Shown: positions 1-8,972 of the stretch, piece after piece
Position numbering within the stretch: the stretch's first letter is position 1
How the letters are laid out: every line of letters starts with the position of its first letter
Assembly: GCA_945983195.1 (NCBI GenBank)
Contig: CAMFSS010000002.1
Location: forward strand, 1 to 32,442
DNA: 32,442 nt
Direction: 5' to 3'
Source: an uncultured Prevotellaceae bacterium
Lineage (GTDB): Bacteria; Bacteroidota; Bacteroidia; Bacteroidales; Muribaculaceae
Notes under the pieces: model-generated
The model's database searches: none
What the model was told of the DNA's origin: nothing
What the model saw: the letters and a program-made list of their open reading frames with translations, nothing else
Made by a program: the position numbers and the translations under genes

Positions 1-563
1 TTTTGTGCAACGGCGTAGTTGAGGAATGTAGCCGAATAGCTCGAATGTGCACCTCCGCGATACTCCGTATGCTCGATTTTGTACACTATGTAGCTGTCGC
101 AGAAGCCCACTGTGTGGCAGCGCACAGCCTGCGTCAGCTCGCGCACGGCATCGGCTCCGGCATCGGGCGCAGAGTCGGCTTTCACCAGCTTGTAGTCGCC
201 ATAGCCTATTGGGTGGGCAAGATAGTCGCCTATTGCAGCGTCGATCTCGGCAGGCTTGGAGTCGAACACCGCTGAGAGCAGCGAGTCGTGCAGGCAGGTC
301 ATGTCGTTGTCGCCGAAACGCTCCGGCCATTGCACCGACACTGAGCGAGTTGTGTACACAGCCACGTCGCTGCCGAAGGTGGTGTCGCCCTGGCACAGAT
401 ATGTAGCGGTTGCGGTCTTGAATGTCTCGTTGATAACGAAGTTGCTGATTGCGCCCTGTTGTGAGCCGTCGGCTTTAGCTTCCGTCGTGGAAGCATTGCC
501 ACACGATGTGGCTGCGGCGAGGAGGGCAATGATCGACAAAATATAGTTTGTAGATTTGTTCAT
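1..563 (-). CDS. DUF3298/RsiV-like lipoprotein, 3' end outside the window
   Basis: This frame is open from an ATG at 563 to the window edge (187 codons) and runs off it, so the C-terminus is missing. The protein starts MNKSTNYILSIIALLAAATSC, a lipoprotein signal with the lipobox AATSC, so it should be anchored in the outer or inner membrane. The motif EYRGGAHSSYS near residue 170 resembles the GGAH motif of the DUF4163/DUF3298 (PdaC/RsiV-like) family, known from deacetylase accessory domains and anti-sigma factor RsiV. Bacteroidales carry many such lipoproteins of unknown job. A near-ideal promoter at 590-616 on the same strand supports the start. It is divergent from the GLUG protein gene. 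Family assignment is by motif only; the cellular role is unknown. Confidence 0.75.
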   Translation of the reverse strand, partial: MNKSTNYILSIIALLAAATSCGNASTTEAKADGSQQGAISNFVINETFKTATATYLCQGDTTFGSDVAVYTTRSVSVQWPERFGDNDMTCLHDSLLSAVFDSKPAEIDAAIGDYLAHPIGYGDYKLVKADSAPDAGADAVRELTQAVRCHTVGFCDSYIVYKIEHTEYRGGAHSSYSATFLNYAVAQ

Positions 564-589
564 AGCGTGATGCTTAGTGTTTTGTGGTA

Positions 590-616
590 CAAAATTATAT
601 ATAATTTACAAGACAA
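590..616 (-). promoter_or_regulatory. Promoter of the DUF3298 lipoprotein gene
   Basis: Read on the minus strand, 597-590 is TAATTTTG, matching the Bacteroidetes -7 element TAnnTTTG. A TTG at 616-614 lies about 16 bases upstream as a weak -33 element. The distance to the ATG at 563 leaves a short leader of about 20 bases. Confidence 0.5.
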
Positions 617-727
617 CCGCGAAAAAGTTCGATAGATTGCCTCTTTTGTAACACCATTGTAACATACATAAATCGTTAAAAATGCTATTTACTTTACATA
701 TCGGCTATTAAATCAATATTATTTTCG

Positions 728-735
728 TACCTTTG
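728..735 (+). promoter_or_regulatory. -7 element of the GLUG protein gene promoter
   Basis: TACCTTTG at 728-735 matches the Bacteroidetes -7 consensus TAnnTTTG and lies 40 bases before the ATG at 776. I see no convincing -33 TTTG at the right spacing. Confidence 0.5.
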
Positions 736-775
736 CAAGCAAATTTATCACATTTTACAACATCTATATTGCATT

Positions 776-3700
776 ATGAACAAATCTCGAATTCTACTCT
801 CATTCATTGCCATAGTGGCGTTGGCTTTCTCGGCTCCGGCAGCCAAGACGCTCTCTGCTGCAAAAGTGGCAAAATTGAAGGGTGAGGTGGCTCATCCGTT
901 CAGCTCCATTCGCCAAAGCACATCGTTTGGAGCTAAAGGCTTGGGCAAGGCTTCGCTCGCAGCACCTCTTGCTGCAAGCACCGACCCTGTCGTTACCATC
1001 AACGATGCAGGTGGCTGGGGCACTCTCGAAGGTCCCGACGGAACTACATGGTTCTATTCTCAGACCTACACCACCAATCCCACCAACAAGTGGTACTACG
1101 GCGGCACCGTAATCACAATCTACGACGACCTGAACCAGAAGGTGTGGGATTTTGAAATAACAATTCCCGATGACCAGTTGGTGAACCAGATTGCGCCTTT
1201 CGGCAAAATCACACGCTCTTTCTTTGAGCGCAACACTTCATCTTATGAGGTGATGGTCTATGTGCACCGCATTCTCTCGCCGGGTGTTGCCACAAGCGAC
1301 ATCGACGTATATAGCAGCGACGGCAGCAAGGTTATCAGCTACCCCGACGCTCAGAGTGCCAAGATGATAAGCGAGGGAGCAAGTGCCTACTCAAAGCAGG
1401 AGCGTCTTGCCCTTGCCTACTACGAGACTGTTACCGAAGGTGAGAATGTGCAGGAGAACATGCGCTTCGACATTCTACGCAAGGGCACATATTCCGAAGG
1501 TCCCAACCCGGTAGTCGACCACAGCTTCACTATCGACTACAACACTATCCACTACTCCGACGTTACTTCCTTCGATGCACTCTTCATCGACGGCAAGTTC
1601 TACTATATCCTCTCCCACTATGAGAAGCCCTACGTGGAAAGCTACGACTGGATGACCGGCGACATGGTCTACAGCGAGGACAACAACTACATCGTGGAAG
1701 TGTACGACCAGACCTACAAAAAGATAGGCGGCATCACTGCACCGGTTGAGATGGGCAGCGCAATGCCCACCATGTATGCTTTCAACGTGTTCTCCGACAA
1801 CGACATCAGCTTCGGATACTATTCGGGCGACGGTAAGCTCAACCTCGTGCTCACAAGCTACGACTATGTGGTTTCGTCTGACTCCTACACCTACTTCATC
1901 GACGTTTACGACGGTGATGGAAATATCATCAAGCCCGTCACTTCAAAGGTCGACGACTGGATTTCACTGGGTGCTATCCCCGGACAGGAGGACCAAATGG
2001 CATTCCTCAAGACCACCGAGGAGGGCAACCAATACTTTGAAATGCTCGATGTGCCTTCGTGCACCGTGGCTGCAACTATTCCGGCACAGCTCAACGGCAA
2101 GCGCATTTCCAACAACTTCGACCGTGTGGCGAGCAACGGCTCCTACAAGTATGCAATCTCAATCGGCGAGGCTGAAGGCGATGCCGAGGGCAACGTTATC
2201 GCACTCATCGGCTGGTACAACAAAGACCTCTCTTTCGACCGCTACACACGTTTCAACCTCGGTCCCAACGGCGAGCTGTTCACCCCGATTCTGCTCACCG
2301 AGTATCTCAACCCCTACATCTTCGACACCGATGACGACCTGGAGTATATCTACATCGCTAAAATCAAGCGCACCGACGGCTCCGGAAAGGTCGACAACGT
2401 GCTCTGCATCGCCAATGAAGACGGCTCGCTGATTCGCGAGTTCAAGGGCAATACCGAAATCGGCGACTACGCCAACGGCTCGCTCCTCAACCTCAACACC
2501 TCTCACCCGTCGATATTCATTGCCTACCAGAACACATCGGCAAGCACCTTCAAGCTCGACTTCTTCAATCTGCCTTTCACCATGTTTGCAGGCGGTGAGG
2601 GTACCAAGGAGAATCCCTACCTTGTGTCGGGAATCGGCGACCTCATGCAGGTGCAAAACAACCAAAAGGCTTACTTCAAGCAGATTGCCGACATCGACCT
2701 CTCAAGCGTAAGCACCTGGACGCCGGTTGACCTCCAAGGCGGTTACGATGGTGGCAGTCACAGCATCTTCAATGCCAACATCGCAAGCGAGAAGGGCGGT
2801 CTTGGAATATTCGGCACTGTAACCGGTGTCGACGGCACCAACCCTGCCTACATCAAGAATCTCACAGTCGTTAATCCCACTGTGACAGGCGGCGACGACA
2901 ACGATGCCATAGCAGGACTTGCAGGAAACGTCGTTGCTACCGTAGTCGACAATGCACACGTCATCAATCCTTCGTTTGAGTGGGATGCAACCTACGCTTC
3001 CACAATCGGAGGTCTTGTAGGCTCGGCTACATTCCAGTCGACCATCAGCAACTGCTCAGTTGAGGGAATGAACTCAGTTTCCGACAAGGCTTACCAGACC
3101 GGCGGCATACTCGGCTCGCTCGGCAACAGCACTCATGTGAGCAACTGCGTGGCAAGCATCAAGGCTACCGGACGCAACACCATTGGCGGTATCGCAGGTG
3201 CTGCCGGCGGAGTCAGTGCCGACGGCTCTATCACCAACTGCCACGCCGACGTCGACCTCACTGCCGAAAACACACTTGGCGGTATCGCAGGCTCTTCGTC
3301 GCGTATCAGAATTGCCAACTGCTACGCCACAGGCACACTCACTGCCACTCGTCCTGAGTATGGCGACTATAGCGAGCCTTTCTACAGCGTAGGAGGTATC
3401 ATTGGCAACCTTGCAACCGACTGGAACGGCTCCAGCAATATCGTGCTTGAGAACTGCGTCGCTGCGCTATCTTCAATCAGCGTCGACGACCCCAACAACA
3501 CTGACGGAAAGTATCTCGCTCTCGACCGCGTGGTAGGCTCAACCGTTGATGTGCTCGGAATGTCTGGCTACAGCGAGAAGGGCATAAAGAACTGCTACGC
3601 CAACAGTGCAATGACAATCAACGGCGTTGCCACTTCGGCTACCGACGACACCAAGGCTGCCGGTGCCGACAAGGCTCTTGCCGATATGGACAAGGCGTTC

Positions 3701-4291
3701 TTCGAAAGCCTCGGTTTCGCTTACGGCGACAATGCCGACGCTCCCTGGACTGCCGACGGCAAGCTGCCAATTCTCTTCTTCGAGAGCGCCCCAAAGGCCG
3801 CTGCCTTCGAAGCCGACAAGATTACTGTTGACGATGTGGAACTGACGTTCACCAACACGCTCCAAATCTTCGGCGGCACATTCTTCGATGTTGAAGCTTC
3901 GTCGAGCGATGAGTCGGTTGCCACAATTGGCGGCATTCTTGAGGATTTCGAGAACTTCACCGCTACCGTTTCGGTCATCTCGAAAGGCGTGGGCTCTGCC
4001 ACTATCACTGCCGTTGTCGACGGCTCAATCACAGTTTCATTCATCGTTGAAGTGACTGGCAACTCAGCAGTTGACGATGCAATTTCTGCAAAGGCTGCAA
4101 TCATGGTGAAGGACAATGTGGTAATTGCTCCCGAAGCTGATAAGATCGAAGTCTACAACATCAGCGGAGCTCGCGTAGCACAGGCTCAGCAAAGCTCGCT
4201 CAGCGTGGCCGAACTCAGCAATGGCATCTATGTGGCTGTTGCCACCGATGCTGCCGGACACCGCAGCACCGTGAAGTTTGTGAAGAAATAA
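776..4291 (+). CDS. Secreted GLUG-repeat protein with Ig-like (Big2) and T9SS sorting domains
   Basis: A 1171-aa protein with a Sec signal peptide (MNKSRILLSFIAIVALAFSA). Residues about 50-600 are beta-rich and unrecognised. From about 607 (GEGTKENPYLV, then DLMQVQNN) to about 890 there is a GLUG-type region: units of the form GGI-G and NC-A (TGGILGSL, IGGIAGAAG, LGGIAGSS, VGGIIGNLA), as in bacterial surface proteins with beta-solenoid repeats. Residues about 1005-1097 look like a Big2 Ig-like domain (SSDESVATI). The last 70 residues (KIEVYNISGARVAQ, then LSNGIYVAV, ending KFVKK) form a type A T9SS sorting domain, so the protein should be exported by T9SS and retained on the surface or released. 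It is monocistronic between its own promoter and terminator. Function is unknown; adhesion or glycan binding is a guess. Confidence 0.9.
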   Translation: MNKSRILLSFIAIVALAFSAPAAKTLSAAKVAKLKGEVAHPFSSIRQSTSFGAKGLGKASLAAPLAASTDPVVTINDAGGWGTLEGPDGTTWFYSQTYTTNPTNKWYYGGTVITIYDDLNQKVWDFEITIPDDQLVNQIAPFGKITRSFFERNTSSYEVMVYVHRILSPGVATSDIDVYSSDGSKVISYPDAQSAKMISEGASAYSKQERLALAYYETVTEGENVQENMRFDILRKGTYSEGPNPVVDHSFTIDYNTIHYSDVTSFDALFIDGKFYYILSHYEKPYVESYDWMTGDMVYSEDNNYIVEVYDQTYKKIGGITAPVEMGSAMPTMYAFNVFSDNDISFGYYSGDGKLNLVLTSYDYVVSSDSYTYFIDVYDGDGNIIKPVTSKVDDWISLGAIPGQEDQMAFLKTTEEGNQYFEMLDVPSCTVAATIPAQLNGKRISNNFDRVASNGSYKYAISIGEAEGDAEGNVIALIGWYNKDLSFDRYTRFNLGPNGELFTPILLTEYLNPYIFDTDDDLEYIYIAKIKRTDGSGKVDNVLCIANEDGSLIREFKGNTEIGDYANGSLLNLNTSHPSIFIAYQNTSASTFKLDFFNLPFTMFAGGEGTKENPYLVSGIGDLMQVQNNQKAYFKQIADIDLSSVSTWTPVDLQGGYDGGSHSIFNANIASEKGGLGIFGTVTGVDGTNPAYIKNLTVVNPTVTGGDDNDAIAGLAGNVVATVVDNAHVINPSFEWDATYASTIGGLVGSATFQSTISNCSVEGMNSVSDKAYQTGGILGSLGNSTHVSNCVASIKATGRNTIGGIAGAAGGVSADGSITNCHADVDLTAENTLGGIAGSSSRIRIANCYATGTLTATRPEYGDYSEPFYSVGGIIGNLATDWNGSSNIVLENCVAALSSISVDDPNNTDGKYLALDRVVGSTVDVLGMSGYSEKGIKNCYANSAMTINGVATSATDDTKAAGADKALADMDKAFFESLGFAYGDNADAPWTADGKLPILFFESAPKAAAFEADKITVDDVELTFTNTLQIFGGTFFDVEASSSDESVATIGGILEDFENFTATVSVISKGVGSATITAVVDGSITVSFIVEVTGNSAVDDAISAKAAIMVKDNVVIAPEADKIEVYNISGARVAQAQQSSLSVAELSNGIYVAVATDAAGHRSTVKFVKK

Positions 4292-4331
4292 TGTGACTGC
4301 CGGCGGCACAACGCCTACATTCACCCCCAAT

Positions 4332-4373
4332 AGAAGAGGACTGCTCCATCAAGGCGCAGTCCTCTTCTTTTTG
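4332..4373 (+). terminator. Rho-independent terminator after the GLUG protein gene
   Basis: A perfect 13-base-pair stem (4332-4344 with 4356-4368) encloses an 11-base loop and is followed by a T-run at 4368-4372. It lies 40 bases after the stop codon. Confidence 0.9.
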
Positions 4374-4454
4374 GGATAATTATGTGCATAATCTGTCGCA
4401 AATTGCCCATTTTGTAATAAATATGTGGAAAAAAGGGTGAATTAGGCTCAAATA

Positions 4455-4486
4455 TTTGCTTTTGCGCGTGATTTGCACTACTTTTG
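4455..4486 (+). promoter_or_regulatory. Promoter of korAB
   Basis: TTTG at 4455-4458, a 20-base spacer, then TACTTTTG at 4479-4486: a full Bacteroidetes housekeeping promoter. It leaves a leader of about 90 bases before the ATG at 4584. Confidence 0.7.
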
Positions 4487-4583
4487 CCACGACTTTAGAA
4501 AACGTTCTTTAGCCGACTGCGATTATCAAGCAAAATTTATCTATTTAATCTCAACATAAAACAATTAGAATCCTTAAAAAGAC

Positions 4584-6431
4584 ATGTTGGAAAAGACTAA
4601 TGTTAAAGTTCTCGACCGCGTAGTTGTGCGTTTCTCGGGTGACTCGGGCGACGGTATGCAGCTTGCCGGGAACATTTTCTCGAATGTGTCGGCAGGAGTG
4701 GGTAACCAAATCTCCACTTTCCCCGACTATCCCGCCGAGGTACGCGCTCCGCAGGGAACGCTCAGTGGCGTTTCGGGTTTCCAAGTGCACATCGGCAAGG
4801 GTGTATACACTCCAGGCGACAAGGCCGACGTGCTCGTATCAATGAACCCGGCTGCCCTCAAGCAGAATGTGAAATTCCTCAAGGAGGGCGGTGTGGCTAT
4901 TGTCGACATCGACTCATTCAAGAAAGCCGACCTCGACAAGGCTCTCTACACCACCGATGAGCCTTACAAGGAAATCGGGCTGAAAGGCGAAGTTGTGGAA
5001 GTGCCTATGACTTCTATGGTGAAAGCCGCACTCGCCGACAGCGGACTCGACCTCAAGAGTGTGATGAAGTGCAAGAATATGTTTGCGCTTGGTCTTGTCT
5101 GCTGGCTATTCGACCGTCCTCTCGAAAGTGCATTGCACTATCTTCACAATAAATTTGCCAAGAAGCCTGCAATCTATGAGGCTAATGCCAAGGTGATGCA
5201 GGCAGGCTACGACTACGGTCACAACATTCACGCATCGGTGTCGACCTACCGCATCGAGAGCGACGCCATTCGCCCCGGTACCTACACCGACGTGAACGGA
5301 AACACTGCCACTGCATGGGGACTTATCCTTGCCTCCGAAAAGAGCGGGCTGCCGCTGTTCCTCGGAAGCTACCCAATTACTCCTGCCACCGACATTCTCC
5401 ATGAGCTTGCCAAGCGAAAGGATCTTGGCGTGAAGGCGTGCCAGATGGAGGACGAAATTGCCGGCGTATGCTCGGCTATCGGTGCCTCTTTCGCCGGTAA
5501 CCTTGCCGTGACAAGCACTTCAGGCCCCGGACTGGCTCTGAAGAGCGAAGGCATAGGCCTCGCAGTGATGGCTGAGCTGCCGCTTGTGATTATCGACGTG
5601 CAGCGTGGCGGTCCATCAACCGGACTCCCCACAAAGACTGAGCAGACCGACCTTCGCCAGGCTCTCTACGGACGCAACGGCGAGTCGCCGCTCGCTGTGG
5701 TGGCTGCCGCTTCGCCAACCGACTGCTTCAACATGGCTTTTGAGGCTGCTCGCATCGCAGTGGAACACCTGACTCCAGTGGTGCCGCTCACCGACGGATT
5801 CCTCGCCCACGGCTCTTCGGCTTGGCGCATTCCCGACGAGGACGAGTATCCTGCCATCAAGCCCAACTTCGTGAAGCCCGAAATGCTTGAAAGCGGCTGG
5901 AAGCCATATATGCGCAATGAGGAGACTGAGGTGCGCTACTGGGCTATCCCGGGCACGCCCGGATTCCAGCACCGTCTTGGCGGTCTGGAGAAGGACTACA
6001 ACACCAGCGCAATCTCCACCGACCCTGCCAACCACGAGAAGATGGTGCAAGCCCGACAGAAGAAAATCGACCTCATCGCACGCAACATTCCCGAAGTGGA
6101 GGTACAGGGCAACCCCGATGCCGACACACTGCTTATTGGCTGGGGTGGAACTTACGGACATCTCTACACTGCCGTCGAGGAGCTTAACCGCGCCGGAAAG
6201 CCGGTGGCTTTCGCCCACTTCCGCTACATCTGCCCGCTTCCTGCCAACACCGCCGACGTTATCAGTCGCTACAAGCGCGTGATTGTGGCTGAGCTTAACA
6301 ACGGACAGTTTGCCGACTATCTGCAAGCCAAGAACCCGATGACCGACATCAAGCGCATCAACAAGGTGCAGGGTCAGCCTTTCTTGGTGCAGGAAATTAT
6401 TGATGGTGTAACTAAAATTATGGAGGCTTGA
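4584..6431 (+). CDS. korA: 2-oxoacid:ferredoxin oxidoreductase, fused gamma-alpha subunit (KorA-like)
   Basis: A 615-aa subunit of a 2-oxoacid:acceptor oxidoreductase, which makes an acyl-CoA and CO2 from a 2-oxoacid (2-oxoglutarate is most likely) and passes electrons to ferredoxin in the cytoplasm. The N-terminal gamma domain (about 1-190) starts VVRFSGDSGDGMQLAGN and contains TFPDYPAEVRAPQGT. The alpha domain (about 220-610) shows GSYPITPATDILHEL, QMEDEIAGVCSAIGA and TSTSGPGLALK, all typical of this family. Length matches the fused Bacteroidetes form. There is no separate ferredoxin-like (korD) gene beside it. korB follows after 3 bases, so the two are co-transcribed. Specificity for 2-oxoglutarate rather than another 2-oxoacid is inferred from family resemblance. 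Confidence 0.92.
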   Translation: MLEKTNVKVLDRVVVRFSGDSGDGMQLAGNIFSNVSAGVGNQISTFPDYPAEVRAPQGTLSGVSGFQVHIGKGVYTPGDKADVLVSMNPAALKQNVKFLKEGGVAIVDIDSFKKADLDKALYTTDEPYKEIGLKGEVVEVPMTSMVKAALADSGLDLKSVMKCKNMFALGLVCWLFDRPLESALHYLHNKFAKKPAIYEANAKVMQAGYDYGHNIHASVSTYRIESDAIRPGTYTDVNGNTATAWGLILASEKSGLPLFLGSYPITPATDILHELAKRKDLGVKACQMEDEIAGVCSAIGASFAGNLAVTSTSGPGLALKSEGIGLAVMAELPLVIIDVQRGGPSTGLPTKTEQTDLRQALYGRNGESPLAVVAAASPTDCFNMAFEAARIAVEHLTPVVPLTDGFLAHGSSAWRIPDEDEYPAIKPNFVKPEMLESGWKPYMRNEETEVRYWAIPGTPGFQHRLGGLEKDYNTSAISTDPANHEKMVQARQKKIDLIARNIPEVEVQGNPDADTLLIGWGGTYGHLYTAVEELNRAGKPVAFAHFRYICPLPANTADVISRYKRVIVAELNNGQFADYLQAKNPMTDIKRINKVQGQPFLVQEIIDGVTKIMEA

Positions 6432-6434
6432 TTT

Positions 6435-7448
6435 ATGGAAGATATGAAATATACTGCTGCCGACTATAAGAGCGACCAATATGTGCGCTGGTGCCCGGGC
6501 TGTGGCGACCACGCTGTGCTCAATGTGCTTCACAAGGCTATGGCCGAACTCGGCATTGCTCCGCACATGACGGCTGTGATTTCGGGTATCGGTTGCAGCT
6601 CGCGACTCCCCTACTACATGAACACCTACGGATTCCACACAATTCACGGACGTGGCGGTGCCGTGGCTACCGGTTTCAAGGTTGCCAACCCCGAAATGAC
6701 CGTGTGGCAAGTGTGTGGCGACGGCGACGGTCTCGCCATTGGCGGAAACCACTTCATTCACGAAGTGCGCCGCAACGTCGACCTCAACCTGCTCATGCTC
6801 AACAACAAAATCTACGGTCTTACTAAGGGTCAGTATTCGCCTACCAGCGACCGCGGTTTCGTGAGCAAGTCGTCGCCTTACGGAACAACCGAGGATCCGT
6901 TTATCCCTGCCGAGCTGGCTTTTGGCGCACGCGGCACTTTCTTTGCACGCAGCATCGACGTGGAGCTTAAAATATCGCAGGAGGTGATGGTGGCTGCCGC
7001 CAAGCACAAAGGCTGCTCTGTGGTGGAAATTCTGCAAAACTGCATGATTTTCAACAACGGCATACACAACTACATCACCGACCGTGCCACTCGCGCCGAC
7101 CGCACAATTCACCTTGTGCACGGCGAGAAGATGCTTTTCGGTGCCAACATGGACAAGGGTCTTGTGCAGGACGGCTTCGGGCTGAAGGCTGTCACTCTCG
7201 GTGAAGACGGCTACACCATCGACGATGTGCTCGTGCACGACGCTCACTGCCAATCGAATTTCCTGCACCAGCAGCTCGCCATGATGGACGGTCACGACCT
7301 GCCGCTCGCTGTGGGTGTGATCCGCGACGTAGAGGCTCTCACCTACGACCAGGAAGTGAAGAACCAGGTGGAGGAAGTCCGTGCCAAGAAAGGGCTCAAG
7401 TCGCTTCGCGACCTCGTACTCTCAGGCGAAACCTGGGAAGTGAAATAG
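6435..7448 (+). CDS. korB: 2-oxoacid:ferredoxin oxidoreductase, beta (TPP-binding) subunit (KorB-like)
   Basis: A 337-aa beta subunit that binds thiamine diphosphate and an iron-sulphur cluster and pairs with the KorA-like subunit upstream. The TPP motif runs from GDGDGLAIGG (residue about 95) to NN about 30 residues later (LMLNNKIYGLTKGQ). Cysteines at 20 and 23 (WCPGCGDH), 54 (GIGCSS) and in EILQNC are placed as in family members that hold a 4Fe-4S cluster. The start is the ATG 3 bases after the korA stop; a second ATG three codons in is also possible. The stop is TAG, which shows that TAG is a normal stop in this genome. A strong terminator follows. Confidence 0.92.
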   Translation: MEDMKYTAADYKSDQYVRWCPGCGDHAVLNVLHKAMAELGIAPHMTAVISGIGCSSRLPYYMNTYGFHTIHGRGGAVATGFKVANPEMTVWQVCGDGDGLAIGGNHFIHEVRRNVDLNLLMLNNKIYGLTKGQYSPTSDRGFVSKSSPYGTTEDPFIPAELAFGARGTFFARSIDVELKISQEVMVAAAKHKGCSVVEILQNCMIFNNGIHNYITDRATRADRTIHLVHGEKMLFGANMDKGLVQDGFGLKAVTLGEDGYTIDDVLVHDAHCQSNFLHQQLAMMDGHDLPLAVGVIRDVEALTYDQEVKNQVEEVRAKKGLKSLRDLVLSGETWEVK

Positions 7449-7478
7449 CCTGTCACACTATCATATAAATGGATTCTG

Positions 7479-7505
7479 AAGGGGCGCAAATTTGCGCCCC
7501 TTTTC
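7479..7505 (+). terminator. Terminator after korAB
   Basis: A perfect inverted repeat, AAGGGGCGCAAA with TTTGCGCCCCTT (7479-7502), folds into a GC-rich hairpin and runs into TTTT. It lies 30 bases after the korB stop. Confidence 0.9.
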
Positions 7506-7603
7506 CTTTGCCGCGTGCCGACTCTATCTGCCTCATTTTTTTGAAAACAAGTGTTAAATGGTGGTTTATTCCGCGGTTTCATTGTTCCAAATTACGCATT
7601 AGG

Positions 7604-7634
7604 TTTGATTTTGAACAGCTATTTACTATTTTTG
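7604..7634 (+). promoter_or_regulatory. Promoter of the AraC-regulator/SemiSWEET pair
   Basis: TTTG at 7604-7607, a 19-base spacer and TATTTTTG at 7627-7634 match both Bacteroidetes promoter elements. The ATG at 7661 follows 26 bases later. This rules out the upstream in-frame start at 7469, which lies inside the korB terminator. Confidence 0.7.
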
Positions 7635-7660
7635 TAGTCAAAATACGAATTTTAAGCACT

Positions 7661-8503
7661 ATGACCTACGAAGAAGCACTTAACGAAAAGGGATACGCAA
7701 TTTGCGATTCCGACATAAGCGACCTCGCAAAAGAAACATTCACCGCCATCAGCAGCAGCACTTTTCTCTACTGCACTTGCGGTTCGGCTTCACTCGAAGT
7801 CAACATGATTGAATTCACGCTGCACCCTAATAGCTACATATCAATCCCCGACGACTCACTTGTGAAGGTCACTTCACGAAGCGATGATTTCAGCACTATT
7901 CGCCTTTCCTACTCAAAGGAAGCCGGACTCACCGCATCTATCGGCATGAACATGGACACCATGCAGAACATCTTCCTGCATCCCTATAACCACCTCACCA
8001 ACCAAACCGAAATCGCTCTCTTCACGAATATGCTCAACACTCTGCGTGAGTACAGCCGCATGCCTAATTTCGGGCATCACAGCGACTATGCAAACGGGCT
8101 TATTCGCTGCCTTTTCCTCGCAATTGCCGACATTAGTGCCACCAAACGCAATGAGTCGACACAATCCACCGTGTTCACTTCGTCCGACTCCTACTTCCTC
8201 AATTTCATAAAGCTACTCAACAAGCACTGCTGCCAGCAGCACGACGTAGCTTTCTATGCCGACAAGTTAAGCATCACTCCGAAGTATCTCAACGAAATAG
8301 CACGAAAGACTGCCAACCACACCGCAAAAGACATTATCTCGAAGTTCATTGTCGCACGAGTCAAGCGCGAACTGCTCATTTCGGGCAACTCGGTGCAGCG
8401 CATCGCCTACGACTTCAATTTCTGCGACCAGTCGAGCCTCGGAAAGTTCTTCAAGAAAGCCACAGGAATGTCACCGGTTGCTTTCCGCCATTCCCACAAA
8501 TAA
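7661..8503 (+). CDS. AraC-family transcriptional regulator
   Basis: A 280-aa regulator. The C-terminal part (about 185-280) carries the two helix-turn-helix motifs of AraC proteins: DVAFYADKLSITPKYLNEI, then VKRELLISGNSVQRIAYDFN followed by DQSSLGKFFKKATGMSPVAF, the hallmark second-helix signature. The N-terminal 170 residues are beta-rich and resemble the cupin-like effector domain of many Bacteroidetes AraC proteins, though the ligand cannot be read. I start it at 7661 rather than at the in-frame codon at 7469, because a promoter and the preceding terminator lie between. The SemiSWEET gene begins 57 bases after the stop, with no terminator between, so the regulator may control its own operon and sugar uptake; that link is inference. 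Confidence 0.88.
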   Translation: MTYEEALNEKGYAICDSDISDLAKETFTAISSSTFLYCTCGSASLEVNMIEFTLHPNSYISIPDDSLVKVTSRSDDFSTIRLSYSKEAGLTASIGMNMDTMQNIFLHPYNHLTNQTEIALFTNMLNTLREYSRMPNFGHHSDYANGLIRCLFLAIADISATKRNESTQSTVFTSSDSYFLNFIKLLNKHCCQQHDVAFYADKLSITPKYLNEIARKTANHTAKDIISKFIVARVKRELLISGNSVQRIAYDFNFCDQSSLGKFFKKATGMSPVAFRHSHK

Positions 8504-8560
8504 AGACCGTCGATAACCCACCCGTAAACCTCGTAAAAAAGCCTGACACCAACCACTACT

Positions 8561-8830
8561 ATGGATTTAGCAACTATCATCGGATATGCAGCAACTGTGA
8601 CGCTGCTCCTCGGCTATCTGCCGCAGACTATTCGCACCATTCGAACCCGCTCAACCGACGACATCGCCATGGGCACTTTCTCAATGATGGGACTCGGAGC
8701 ACTGCTCTTTGCAATTCAAGGGGCTATGACAGGCAATATTCCGCTGCTTGTGGCAAATGTCTGCTCCACCACCATGAGCGCAATCATCTTCGGAATCAAA
8801 GTCTACAACGACTACTTCCGCCGCAAATAG
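8561..8830 (+). CDS. SemiSWEET family sugar transporter
   Basis: An 89-aa membrane protein with three hydrophobic helices (about 4-24, 38-57, 64-82). The PQ-loop motif GYLPQTIRTIRTRSTDDIA after helix 1 and the conserved asparagine in LLVANVCST of helix 3 are the signature of SemiSWEETs. These are bacterial half-transporters that dimerise in the inner membrane and let sugars pass down a gradient; some homologues in the PQ-loop group move other small solutes. The length is normal for the family (about 85-95 aa). It sits behind an AraC regulator and before a strong terminator. The stop is TAG. Confidence 0.88.
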   Translation: MDLATIIGYAATVTLLLGYLPQTIRTIRTRSTDDIAMGTFSMMGLGALLFAIQGAMTGNIPLLVANVCSTTMSAIIFGIKVYNDYFRRK

Positions 8831-8853
8831 CAATTACCAAAAGCTCTAAATGC

Positions 8854-8896
8854 AACGAATGGTGCGCACCATAGTGGAAGCGCACCATTCGTTTTT
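8854..8896 (+). terminator. Terminator after the SemiSWEET gene
   Basis: AACGAATGGTGCG (8854-8866) pairs perfectly with CGCACCATTCGTT (8881-8893), followed by a T-run to 8896. On the other strand the hairpin could also slow transcription arriving from the convergent giant gene, but no T-run is present in that direction. Confidence 0.88.
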
Positions 8897-8918
8897 CTGT
8901 CGGCATGCCACAATGCCG

Positions 8919-8972
8919 TCACTGCACTATGGTCTTCACCGCCTTATTGCCCACTTTCACTGCATAGACACC
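8919..8972 (-). pseudogene. Stranded 3' end of the giant protein's T9SS sorting domain
   Basis: The frame of the giant gene continues after its TAA with 17 sense codons and a TGA at 8921-8919. The residues match the last 17 of the intact paralog almost position by position. With the stop read as Glu the protein would be 1493 aa, against 1492 aa for the paralog. I therefore read this as the true gene end, cut off by a point change. Confidence 0.85.

Noticed and set aside
1..406. Plus-strand open frames at the left edge
   Set aside because: They are shadows of the minus-strand lipoprotein gene, which has a signal peptide, lipobox and promoter.
5616..7295. A 559-codon open frame on the minus strand across korA and korB
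   Set aside because: It is antisense to two well conserved genes, has no family resemblance, is His/Val-rich as expected of a GC-biased shadow frame, and has no promoter.
7469..7660. N-terminal extension of the AraC regulator
   Set aside because: The extension overlaps the korB terminator and the regulator's own promoter, and its residues do not resemble an AraC N-terminus.
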